Shown here: positions 1 through 10,501 of the stretch, one piece after another | Layout of the letters: the number at the start of each line of letters is the position of its first letter | Position numbering within the stretch: position 1 is the first letter of the stretch | Assembly: GCA_001655205.1 (NCBI GenBank) | Contig: LPNZ01008691.1 | Coordinates: forward strand, 1 to 37,211 | Direction: 5' to 3' | Length of the DNA stretch: 37,211 bases | From: Lenisia limosa | Lineage: Eukaryota; Breviatea | Program-made: the position numbers and the translations under genes | The notes under the pieces: model-generated | What the model was told of the DNA's origin: nothing | Database searches by the model: none | The model's input: the letters and a program-made list of their open reading frames with translations, nothing else

Positions 1-717
1 ATTGTACCAACTGTGAAGCATGGGGGTGGGCGAGTTCTTGTCTGGGGTGCCATTGGCAAATATGGAGTTGGGAAGCTCTACCAAATCAATGGCATTATGA
101 ACAAAGAGTACTACCTCCACAAGATCCTTCATCGACAGGTCAAGCCTTCTTTCGAGGTAAGGTGTTTTAGGTGATGACTGCTGATGGTGACCTTCCTGAA
201 GTACTTTATTTTATCTTTTGTGCAGTTCTATTGAATTAGCGATTGGAAAAAGCTATGATGTTAACTGCCTTGTATGAAATTGAACTTTCAATATTTTGAC
301 CATTTCCTTCAGATGTGCTGCAGCCATGTGACCCTCAGGAATTCCGTTTTTCAACAGGACAATGATCCTAAGCATACTGCTAAGGTCAGTTTGTGTTGAA
401 AAAGATGATCCTACACAGTTTTCAAATGATTTTAATTTTTTTAGATCTGTTTGAAATACTTCAATGATTCTCCGTATACTCTACTTGAATGGCCGGCTCA
501 AAGTCCCGACCTCAACCCCATTGAGCATGCATGGCAACTGCTTGATAACAAACTTCGTGCCTCGAATGTTAAACCGAGCTCTGAATCCGATATGATGGAA
601 AAATTGAAAACTGCTTGGTCTTAAATTACCTCAGATGAGATAAGAAACCTCATTGACTCAATGCCAAGATGCTGTCAGGCTGTGATCAACGCCAAGGGCG
701 GGCCAACGAAATATTAG
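1..717 (+). mobile_element. Tc1/mariner transposase, 3' part, degenerate
   Basis: This is the C-terminal part of a Tc1-type DDE transposase, the enzyme that cuts and pastes its own element at TA sites. Three coding blocks (1-156, 313-384, 445-717) join in frame across two GT-AG introns of 156 and 60 nt. The second catalytic Asp lies in QQDNDPKHTAK and the third acidic residue (Glu) in WPAQSPDLNPIEHAW. The end, NLIDSMPRCCQAVINAKGG, is the typical Tc1 C-terminus. The first Asp and the DNA-binding domain lie left of the window. An in-frame TAA at 622-624 interrupts the last block, so this copy is probably dead. The N gap starting at 736 hides the 3' terminal inverted repeat. Family assignment is firm; activity is very unlikely. 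Confidence 0.9.
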
Positions 718-735
718 ACTTTTCGTCGTTTTGAT

Positions 736-960
736 NNNNNNNNNNNNNNNNNNNNNNNNNNNNNNNNNNNNNNNNNNNNNNNNNNNNNNNNNNNNNNNNN
801 NNNNNNNNNNNNNNNNNNNNNNNNNNNNNNNNNNNNNNNNNNNNNNNNNNNNNNNNNNNNNNNNNNNNNNNNNNNNNNNNNNNNNNNNNNNNNNNNNNNN
901 NNNNNNNNNNNNNNNNNNNNNNNNNNNNNNNNNNNNNNNNNNNNNNNNNNNNNNNNNNNN
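736..960. other. Assembly gap
   Basis: A run of 225 N directly follows the transposase stop codon. The sequence before it ends in GTTTTGAT, and ATCAAAAC appears just after it. This short inverted match suggests that the missing DNA includes or separates inverted repeats of the element. Confidence 0.95.
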
Positions 961-1455
961 GTCTCATCAAAACACAAGTACACCTTTTGAATAGAATTGA
1001 TGGTGTTTTTAAAGCAAAAAAGAAACAAGGGACCATGCACAGCTCACCTCATCAACAATCAATACCTTGCAACGAAGCCAATTTTTCTATCAAGTTAATA
1101 AGCAAATAGAACGCTAGTACCATGAAAAGTAGGGGGGAAAGACTTGGCTTTGATTGTACCATTCTCCCAAAACAAAAATGAAGCCTCATGGTCAAGACCC
1201 CTCAATGTGACCGTGGAGATGATCTATTTTGGTTTTGGTATTAATCCTCAGATCTGCATTAACAGTTCAAGTTCATTGTAGATATCCTTATTAACTCTCA
1301 CCCTGCTTTTTGGGGACGTAGAGGCCTTCAGTATTATATCGGAACGTTTTCCCTCACAAAGTCCAATGCCAGAGAAACTATGGATCGTTGTGCCTCCAAT
1401 CTTCAAAGGTAATGAAAATGCAAAAGAACATTTTTTTTTGTTTTTTAATGATTCC
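961..1455. other. Non-coding stretch after the transposon
   Basis: No convincing gene is seen. A short open stretch on the plus strand at about 1325-1409, followed by a GT donor, could be an exon remnant but has no recognisable family. The rest looks like decayed intergenic or transposon sequence. Confidence 0.4.
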
Positions 1456-2740
1456 TCATGTGTTAATTTTGTGTTTTAGAATGATGGAATATATAATAGA
1501 AACATAACAGAGTATATACAGTGACCGGGATAAGTCTTGACCGATTTTCCTTGGCAAATCATATGCAAATCCATCAAGACTTATCCCGGTCACTGTTTTC
1601 TTATTAAGCTCAAGATCTGAGCCCACGTTGACAGCCGCTATTCCGGTGAGGGCAGTTACATAGGTCGCATCAGGCGCGTTTTCAACCAGCATTTTGAGTA
1701 GATGGGACTTGCCAGTTCCTGCTGAACCAGTGCTACAAAAGGCTTTGAGCTTTGGAATGGACAAAGGGTCATAGCAAAGTTATTAACAAAATTGATCAAT
1801 TAGCCAGACCAGCCTCCTACAAAAAAACGTTATGGCCTGCTCGAACGAGGTTCCAGACTTTCTTTTGGTCCTCTGAAAGTGTATTCACAGAGGCAAGGGG
1901 TTTTTCTTTCTCAGACAAGGTCTTCACAGGGGAGTCCTTGAGGGTCAATATTGATGTCTTCAAGATCCTTTCCAGAATGTGAATGGACCAACCAGTGAAT
2001 AGCCAAAAACAAACCTCCATGCGAGCCTTCTTCTCATCCTCAACTACAGGCTCTTCTTCTTCATTCAAGACGGATTGTTGACTACAGAGTCATCATTGTG
2101 CAAGTATTATACCATCTATTTTGAAATAAAAGAAAGCCAAAAACCTCTGTGGTGGTGGCTGGGGCTCGTGCGGTTCCATTGCAGCTTCGGATTCACGGAG
2201 GCAAGTCTCTTCCATTTCAGTCATTTGCTCAACGTGGTCATTATCAATGTCATTAACTGGAGGGTGGAAGGTGGAACTAAATTGTCGGTTTGGGGTGGTC
2301 GCGGAATATTGGGTGGGAATGGGAGAAGGATTGTGACTGGAATACTGTGATATATTTTGAGAGGATATGGCAGAATACTGGGAGAAGTTGTGTGGAGGAC
2401 TGGGAGCAGAAAACTGTGAGAGATGTTGTGGGGGTTTGGGAGCGGGAGGTGAGTTGATATGCGGCGGAGCTGAGGGTCTAAAACAGCCCTGTTGCTGATT
2501 CATTCTGTTTGTATGAGCCATTACGTTGATCGGCTTAACGGCTGAGTACAGTGGATCTAGCCCCAGTTGACGCCACGGAAGTGGCGGCGGAGGTCTATGG
2601 TGGTTCTCTTGTGTGATGTTGAAGCAATTTAACGGCCAAAGCGGCTCATCAGCTTCAGTGTAGTAGTTGGTCACGCCTGTTCGGATCCATCCTAATGCAT
2701 TATGAAGAGGGGCTCTCAAAGGGAACGCTCCCCTTAGATT
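1456..2740 (-). pseudogene. PIF1-like DNA helicase, truncated
   Basis: PIF1 helicases are ATP-driven 5'-3' DNA helicases; here only the front of the motor survives. Exons at about 1620-1732, 1821-2081 and from 2145 upwards join in phase. The first intron runs 2082-2144. The second (1733-1820) restores NVFFTGSAGTGKSHLLK, the Walker A region with the upstream LSEDQKKVWNLV motif. Then comes VTALTGIAAVNVG, helicase motif Ia. After that the reading frame runs into unrelated sequence and stops at 1456, so motifs II to VI are absent. The leader (about 2145-2719) is rich in Pro, Gln and Ser. A perfect inverted repeat (1518-1596) sits at the broken end. It may be a remnant of a PIF1 gene or of a Helitron-type element; I read it as non-functional. 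Confidence 0.75.
1518..1596. repeat. Perfect 23-bp inverted repeat, MITE-like
   Basis: Positions 1518-1540 and 1574-1596 are exact reverse complements separated by 33 bp. The arms read inward from ACAGTGACCGGG. Tc1/mariner terminal repeats often begin CAGTG after a TA, and TA precedes this arm on the left; no matching TA follows on the right. The unit could be a small Tc1-type MITE or a fold-back remnant. Confidence 0.75.
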
Positions 2741-3129
2741 ATAAAAAATTCTAGCAAAATGTCAATATCATAAAAGTGTATCTCAATTCATTGAGGATTT
2801 ATAAAAGTATTTTCGCAATCCAAAGCACTGACCAAACACAGTATATTATTCGGTAACAATAATATGATATAATGAAACAAATCATTTGTTGATTTCAGAA
2901 ATAAACTGTCAGTAAGCTCAAACATAGTTTAAGTTCTAATACTAATTGCACAGAGTCCCCAAAAAGGTTACATCTCCAACCTGTTTGATTGTGTGCTGTT
3001 GGTCTGTTCAATTTCAGAGATGGGACGCTCCCGTTCTTAAAGGTAAAAAAAAAAGCAACGCTGATTCTTCATTCAAATGAAAAAGGGTGCTGCGGTAATA
3101 ATACTCAAGCACATTCAACACAAGGCAGC
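2741..3129. other. Gene-free stretch
   Basis: AT-rich sequence without a supported exon or repeat. It separates the helicase remnant from the small gene on the same strand. Confidence 0.4.
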
Positions 3130-3557
3130 TCAACACCCGAAGCTCACATCTAGATCAGAGCCGTCAGTAGCGGAGTCAGTATCGCTGCAGTCCGAATCGC
3201 TACTGGTTACAAAAAAACCATCTTGTGAATGACAACCGTTATTAGTTACAGTTCCGCAAAATTGACCAACATTGGCTAAATTGAATATTCTATTTTGGTA
3301 GAGCATACTGATATCAAGTGCAATTTATAATATTACATTCCGTCACCCTGGGTGGCAAACCTCAACACAATAGTCTCGCTTGTTCTTTTTGGATGGGAAA
3401 AGATCTTAACGTCATCAGAAGAGTCGGTGTCGCTCTCGAACGCAGGGACTGTACCCACTGACCTTGGTGCGTTCATGTTATTGTTGGAATAGTAGTATCC
3501 CCCTTGGAGGTTGTTTGCGTTGTTGAAATTACCATAGGGGTAATTGTTACAGGTCAT
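3130..3557 (-). CDS. Small Asn-rich protein with acidic Ser/Asp tail
   Basis: I do not recognise this gene. Two exons, 3361-3557 and 3130-3202, join with matching phase and give an 89-residue protein starting at the ATG at 3557-3555 and ending in TGA. The N-terminal third is rich in Asn, Tyr and Gly (NNANNLQGGYYYSNNN). The rest is acidic, with ESDTDSSDDVKIF and, across the splice junction, ETIVLSSDSDCSDTDS. A hydrophobic IVL followed by Ser/Asp resembles a phospho-regulated SUMO-interaction motif; that is inference from pattern only. It lies just upstream of the helicase remnant on the same strand and could instead be an exon pair of a longer gene. Confidence 0.5.
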
Positions 3558-3935
3558 GATCGAGCTCACGGAGGTTGAGGAAGCTTCACCTGCTCTCTGA
3601 TTGTTTCCTCATCATATTCCATTTATTATTATTTAAGCATTATTATACTGCAAGAATAGGAGTTGGAAAGGAGGGAAGAGGCCCAACAAAACGAGTCCTA
3701 TAAGAGGACCTAAGTTCCTACGTAACCCCATGTATCTCATTTTCTCTTCATCCCCTTTCACCCCCCTTTCAACCAACCTAATAGTTGCCATTAAAATCAA
3801 TTTATACGTATATATATATATATATATACCGCAGAAAAAGAAAGGATACCCCCTCCCCATTCCCTCTAAATGTTAACCTTTGATGTTTCAAAGAGGAGTT
3901 GAGCAACAACAATCTTAGATACCCTCAAAGGCACT
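3558..3935. promoter_or_regulatory. Divergent intergenic region with TA repeat
   Basis: This 378-bp stretch separates the start of the minus-strand small gene from the plus-strand WD40 gene, so it should hold both promoters. A (TA)n run occurs at about 3809-3829. No specific promoter motif is recognised. Confidence 0.4.
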
Positions 3936-6900
3936 ATGGAAACCCTCGCGCGTTCCATCCAGTTCACGCAAAAAGCAACATTGAAGATTCCTGCTAGGTA
4001 AGCCAGACTTTATTTTTTGACATGAACAGGCCCGCGTCCACTCGCTCTGTTCCTATCATCGAAGGAGCAAGGGCAAAAACGGTCCCAGTCGTTCTTTTGT
4101 ATATTCGCGAACACCAGGTTTGCCCTCAACTACATCTTCCTTCAGAACAGTCCTCTTTCGCTGGATATAATTCCCTCTAATTTACCGTTGACAGTTGATT
4201 GTGACTGGGACGCAAGATGGACAGATTATTGTCTTCCGTCGACGCCAAGATATGGCATCCGCATCGGTTGTGTTCCAAGTACCAGGCCATAACGTGAGCT
4301 TCAATCTGAAGTTTTGTTACAAGGAATCTTCTTCATCCATACCATAACCAATATCCATACAATAGTATAATATCTGCAACATGTCCATGAGCTTACTGGC
4401 ACTTTAGGGACCAATCACATGTCTGCACTTCTGCACTGAATTTAATCTGATTCTCAGCGGATCTGCAGATCGCACTGTCAAAGGTGGGGAGTGAGATACG
4501 GGTGTGTCTGAGTATAATATGAATTACATAATACGTAGTATGAATTATATACAAATAACACAGAAGAATATATCAATAAACCAATGAGCTTGTCTGTTCA
4601 GATGTTATTGGAGTTCTTTTAAGTGGATTTCTTTGATGTCATTAGCTTGGGACCCCTTTGCTAAGACAGATGGTACTCCACACCAAGGTTGGCTGAGTAA
4701 CTGAATTTAAACTTCTTTGATATTATCAGAAACAGGAATCAGGGGGAAGCGAATAATATTGTGTGGTGTTCTAACATTTTAGCGGTGACTACTCTTGTTG
4801 GTCATGGCGGCACAGTCACATCTGGTGAGGGGGGGGGCTAAGGCTTCGATACAGTTCCAAAAACATGAATCCTCGGTAAATACTGGGAGCACAGGGAAGC
4901 CCTAAATTTTAAATGCTGGAAATTATAATATATCATATATAGTATATCATATGCATATGTACACTACTTGAATTTCTCAATTTCTTGTTGTTAAACCGTT
5001 TCTACTTTCATATTACGGTAAACAATGAAATTCCCCGTTTGGTCAGAACCCAAGAACGCATTTGACCAGATAGTGGCGTCAATCGGCGAGTTTGTCTGCT
5101 CTTCTTCCACAGATCGAACGGTGCGCGTGTGGCGCTCCTCTGCCGCTACCCGTACCATTCTCTACCCAACTTACGCCAGCTATCAGACCCTGACGTTCCC
5201 AACGTGAGCTCATGGACTGCAGCTAGTATTTTTTTTTGGTTTATACTAGATCTTTGACGGGATGTTATTGAAACATTGAAAACACCTTATTTCATAGTTG
5301 GATCACTTGCTTGGATTTCGCCAGAGTGTCAAAGGTAAGCCTTTCATTTATTTCTCATTAACATCAAATACACTGCCTGTCTATATCGTTCTCAGATCTT
5401 TCTTGTCTTTACAGTATTGAATATGGTATTTTAGGTTGGAGTTGTGGCTGAGCTGTACTGCGGAGATGATGAAGGCAATGTGCACTCATTTGGTCTGGCG
5501 TCGGGATACAAAGGTCAGAGAGGTCTCATCAATAACGAGTCTTTTTTGGAATGAAATGCAACCCTGGTGTTGATACAGTGCTCAATCCCGAAAAAGACGG
5601 ATTGTCAAAATAATATCATCCTTTCCAACACGTGAGGCGGCAACCATCTGATTCCTCCTGACACTTTAGTTGACGATGTGATGAAATTTTCTCTTCGGAA
5701 GTCGCTAATGGACTATCACCACCAGGGCATCACCTCAATGACGTTCGTGTCGAGGGAGGGATTCCTTTTTACCGCGTCTTATGATCTTACAAGTCTGTCT
5801 GGCGGTCTCGATGCTGTCTTCATTTATCTCATTGTACTCACTTTTTAACGCATTTATATCATTGTACTCACTTTTTAACGCGTTTATCTCATTGAGCTAA
5901 GTTGAAATCTTTAATCATTAAACGGCTTCAGTCCGAGTAATGAACACAATGTCGCTCACTCGTGGCCCGGTGACGCTCAACCCCCACCAAGCACGCTTTA
6001 TGTCCCTTGATTGGTGCCCGGATGCCAAGGTTTGCTCACTGAGTGGCAGAGTATTTTATACTCTTGGTACTGTGCATGAAATATTACATGGGCTCGAACC
6101 AATTCTTGATTAGTCGTTCTCATGTTTTAACAAACAAGTAGAAATGGTCCTCCTGTTCCCTCTTTGTTACGTTTCACCCTTTACAGGAGATTTGTGCGGT
6201 CGATTCTAAAGGCTGGGTGTTTCTGTGGAGCCGTCAGGTTGGTTGCTGCGCTGGATTTTGACAGTTTTGTGTTGAGTTATTGATTTTTTCCTGTCTAGGT
6301 TGAAAGGCTGATTGCGAGTGAAAGGCTGTCTAAAGAAACGGTTCCTTCCATCGTCTTCCTTTCATTGTTTGGGGGCTTATATACAAATGTAGATGTAAAG
6401 TCCATTTGGTCAAGTTGCTCTTCTGATTAATGCTATTCAGAAGTGCGAGTCGGGCTGGGGGAAACGTGATTGAAGGAGGAGAGGAAGTAGCAATGATTCG
6501 AGGAGACATTATTGAGGTATGTTAGCATAGTGCTAGTAGGGCTTCCCTATCAGACTATGTTTCTCTATAATTTCTCTATAATTTCTCGATAACTATCAAT
6601 ATTGTACCGGCCTTAGTTACTGATAATCTATGACGACGTCTTTCAGCTCGCCAAATAAAGATTTAGAGTTGGGCAGTGGAGCGGACTACTGAATTTCGAG
6701 AGTTCAAGGGGCACATTGGACCTGTCGTCGACATCGCCGTTGTGGAGACACTGGACAAATACAGCTCAGTGGTGTACAGTGCGGGTTGCGAGGACGGAAT
6801 CCGAAGATGGGAGGCGTATGACATGGCGTGTCGTAACCTTGTCCCCGAGCACGACTCTGAAACGACTTGCATTGCTGTTTTCCAGCCTTCTTCCACTGCG

Positions 6901-9803
6901 TAGGAAAGATCATTGCTAAATTATGTCTTCATATAACAAACTTAACTTTTTAGAATTGGAGACGTAGCCTCGGGATTGGAAAGCGGCGACATTAAACTTT
7001 GGCCGCAGGGCGGTGCCAGAGGTAGGTGCTGCTTGTAAATAAGCTTTTTGAAACATATTCTTAGCAATAGTCCATCATGGGTGAACATATATTACTATGG
7101 GGTGTAATCTACAATGACCCTGTTAAGTATCACTGCCCGTCTCAACAATTTTAGAGCATGGAATGGTGCTGAAAGCCCATAGCAACACAGTCACTGCACT
7201 TCACTCGTCAATTTTTGATGACCAGCCAGTTCTCTTCTCTGGTATGTTTCGCTGATAGGTCCGTTCTAAAATGCAGAAATTGATTTTCAATTGAGTGATA
7301 TTCATGCATGTGATACTCCAAAATTATATATGTGTATGTATATACTGACGTTTTAGTTTCGTTTGATGGCACTTTGGCTGCATGGGTGATTAACCGGTTA
7401 TCTGCGGATGAGGACCCTTTTCTCTTTATTGAGTATGCTGGAGTTGGCTTAGCATTAAGATCTTGATGGGAAAAGAAAATTGAACTTGGAGTATAAAAAA
7501 AGTATCATTTTCTCTTTTGACTGTCATTTACCTTGTAATATATATTATCATATACTATATTTATTACAATATAAGATTACGAAAACTTACCCTTCTCAGG
7601 GCTGATGAGGGCGAAATTCTCTGTGTATGCCACATCCCCGTTGTTGGCGCTGTTTTCACTGCAGGCAACTTGGGACTAATAAGGGTTGGGGGGTGGGGGC
7701 AACAGGGGTAAATTCAGGCGTAGTTCTTTTTTTTCGTATTCAATTTTCTATTTACGAAGAATAACCCCTCTTCAGGCGTGGAGAGTGGAGGATGGTGTGC
7801 TACTGGGCGTTTTGGAGGGCCACGGTGCAGGTAGGCGTTTCATTGCCAAGTCATTTTTAGCGGTGACGTCGATGTGCAATGATGGAAACTTCCTTATCAG
7901 TGGTTGTGAAGACGGAATTATTAAAATCTGGGACGCCTACAGGTAATTTGGCTGTTGTTGTCAACTTTTCAGCATGGTTGGATTGTCTGAAGTTCGAGGA
8001 CATCGTGAAGCAATTACAGCCCTCATTTGCATTGCACCCGGGATTGTGGTGTCTGCAGCCGGAGGTGGGGGGGGGGGGTTGNNNNNNNNNNNNNNNNNNN
8101 NNNNNNNNNNNNNNNNNNNNNNNNNNNNNNNNNNNNNNNNNNNNNNNNNNNNNNNNNNNNNNNNNNNNNNNNNNNNNNNNNNNNNNNNNNNNNNNNNNNN
8201 NGTCAAGAATTAACTATTTAGGAACCGTGAAAGTGTGGAACTATACAAACAAAAAGGTGAGAAGGCTGGGAAAATATTAACGTATGGCTGGCTATATGAA
8301 AGCGGAAAACATGCTCTTTCTAGCACTATTGGGTCGGGATGATGAATGCCTGGGACTATTGGTCAATCCTTAGCTCTTGTCGCAATCAAACCACAAAGTG
8401 GACATTCGGTGTTTGGCGGCTCTACAGTCTCAAAGACTCATTCTGGCTGGAACTCAGCAGGTGCGTCTTGGGGGATTTTGTCATATTTACCATTTCAGGA
8501 TATTTGTAATTTGGCTGTATTATTATTATTATTATTTATATTACTATCATTACTACAGGCCTCACTCTTAATTATTCCGTACCCTTCTGTCGTCGCTGAT
8601 GTTCAACCATCAACAACGCCCATGACTCCCGTCGTCCCCCTTCGTATGGCTTCTCTGGTTTCCTTCCACTTCCTATGATGATGATTATTATGATGATGAT
8701 TCTTATTTATATTTATCGTTTTGTTCTTTCTTGTACTGTTTTCAAGGTTGTTTATCACTTTTACATTGACTTGTTGTTTAGAACCTCTGCTCTCAAAAGC
8801 CCAAAAAAAGTTGGTTGAATGTAACTTTAAATCTTTGGTCAATCCTTTATTTTGGCCAAGCCAGGTACCACTCGATTATCTACTATTAGTCAAGCTTTTT
8901 TAACACCATTTCAGTTACGGTTCTCCCATTGTCAAATCGCAGTCTTCCCAAGCCCCAACAAGTAAGCCCGTTTGCGGTCATTCATTTACCGTTAGAACCG
9001 ATTGCCGGAATCCAACGTGCCCAATCCATGGCAGGTCTGACTCGAGAACAGTCCACTGCTGCTCTCTCTGTGAGGGGTGTATTATTTTTCACCGCCTTAG
9101 ATGATCTAAGTTTCTGGACCCCCCCCCCCCCCNNNNNNNNNNNNNNNNNNNNNNNNNNNNNNNNNNNNNNNNNNNNNNNNNNNNNNNNNNNNNNNNNNNN
9201 NNNNNNNNNNCACTATTGACCGCGTTCAGGCGTCAAGACGTTTTAGAGCGCAACTCACGCGCTCCACCGCCACCATGCTCAAGGTCATGCCTGGTGAAAT
9301 CGAGTTCAGCCCGCGCAAACCGTCCACGCTGGCGCTCAAAATCTTCCCTAGTCTTCAAATGGCCAGCTCACCAAATATGCTTGACTCCTCAGACGGTAGG
9401 GGACATTTCATCTAATTGTGATAACTGTCCAGTTGACTGCTCTTCCCATCGTTATTGTTTCTAAATGTTGATACAATCACAACACCTAGCACTTTCCAGT
9501 GCATTCCTATCAGTTACAGATACGGCAAATGTGATAGCTCAGAAAGGTTATCTCATTATTTAGAATTAGCACAGTCACCAATGCACCCACCTAAACCGAA
9601 CCTCACTCCGAGCCCTCTATCTTCCATCCCTCTTGGTTTTATGGGAGCAACATTTTATTGAAATTTCCTGAATTTCAACATAATATGATGGGAAGGAAAG
9701 CCTGTTTGACCCTTTAGCTGCCAGCTCTCCGCTTGCCACCGAGGCTCAAATGCAGAGTACCCAGGATGACCGTAAGCCGAATGGATTTCTTCGCAGGGCC
9801 TAG
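3936..9803 (+). CDS. Multi-WD40-repeat protein (double beta-propeller, ~797 aa)
   Basis: A scaffold-type WD40 protein not assigned to a named family. Exons: 3936-3997, 4030-4117, 4195-4293, 4408-4483, 4646-4672, 4783-4824, 5047-5203, 5298-5334, 5435-5513, 5670-5792, 5932-6029, 6187-6237, 6299-6366, 6441-6516, 6667-6899, 6954-7021, 7155-7241, 7357-7432, 7600-7684, 7776-7830, 7861-7942, 7973-8064, 8222-8256, 8374-8464, 8915-9069, 9230-9395, 9718-9803. Phases agree at every junction and the total is 2394 nt. Repeat signatures recur through most of the chain, for example LILSGSADRTVKAWD, FVCSSSTDRTVRVW, FLFTASYDLTIRVMN, SAGCEDGIRRWE and FLISGCEDGIIKIWD. About twelve repeats imply two propellers. 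The last ~130 residues are low-complexity, with Ser, Pro and Thr, and end FLRRA. Both N gaps fall inside introns. Repeat content is certain; function is unknown. Confidence 0.85.
5821..5895. repeat. 30-bp tandem repeat, 2.5 copies
   Basis: Units start at 5821, 5851 and 5881 and differ by one or two bases. They lie inside an intron of the WD40 gene (5793-5931). Confidence 0.9.
8082..8201. other. Assembly gap next to a G-run
   Basis: 120 N, preceded by a long G tract within an intron of the WD40 gene. Confidence 0.95.
8519..8702. repeat. Triplet microsatellites (ATT)n and (ATG)n
   Basis: A TAT/ATT tract at about 8519-8540 and a TGATGATGATTATTATGATG tract at about 8676-8700, both in the 450-bp intron between exons ending at 8464 and starting at 8915. 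Confidence 0.8.
9133..9210. other. Assembly gap next to a C-run
   Basis: 78 N, preceded by a tract of 13-14 C within the intron 9070-9229. Confidence 0.95.
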
Positions 9804-10501
9804 GTTTAACAATTCAGTCTTTCTTGTTCCAAAATGAACCCCAGGCCCTAAACATTTTGACGACTTTAGAAGTACATAAACGAGCAGCAGTGCGGGCTGC
9901 TCCCACTGCCAGGATTCTGCAAAACTCTCCTGCAGGTTGGACTGGACTCTTATCCGTGTCACAAGTGGTTCAAAAGGGAACATATGGAGAATCTGCTTCA
10001 GTTTAGGGGTTGAGGAATTTCCTCTTTTTGTTATCATAATCCCCAGCTCTGTAACAGTTTTCTTACACCATGATGTATTAGGTGTTCGAAAACCCCGACA
10101 GCCTATTCTCAATCAAAAGACCTGAAGATGTCTAGATGAAACTCAAAGATGGAACAAAATTATTTAAGTCAAGGAGCCGTGACTGAGTATTATCTTGGCT
10201 GCTGTTGTTGGAATGTACAGTGAATTAGGATTTGGAAACAGTGCACTTTGTAATGTACCTAGTCAATATAGTAATTATAAAATAAATATGTAGAGCGGGC
10301 GGGTGTAGGTGCAAACAAGATCACCCAGATCACCCAGATCACCCATTCAAAAGGAAAGGATCGTGCTGATCACCTAACCTTTATTGTTGAAAAAATCGCC
10401 CCTCTTACTCTCTTTCAACACTAAATAGATAGAAAGTTATAATTAAGTTGAAGAACACGAGAAAAATTGGTGAAAAGAGGCCACGGCAGAAGACCAGCAG
10501 A
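9804..10501 (+). promoter_or_regulatory. Intergenic region upstream of ELP2
   Basis: About 700 bp between the WD40 gene stop and the ELP2 start. It should contain the 3' end of the former and the ELP2 promoter. A 9-bp direct repeat (GATCACCCA, three copies at 10319-10345) stands out. No TATA box or polyadenylation signal can be assigned with confidence. Confidence 0.5.
10319..10345. repeat. 9-bp direct repeat, three copies
   Basis: GATCACCCA is repeated three times in tandem about 160 bp upstream of the ELP2 start codon. It could be a binding-site cluster or a simple minisatellite. Confidence 0.7.

Noticed and set aside
2075-2350. Plus-strand open frame opposite the Pro/Gln-rich region
   Set aside because: It is the antisense shadow of a biased-composition region and has no splice or start context of its own.
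3809-3829. TATA box for the WD40 gene
   Set aside because: It is a simple (TA)n microsatellite more than 100 bp from the start codon, with no other evidence of promoter function.
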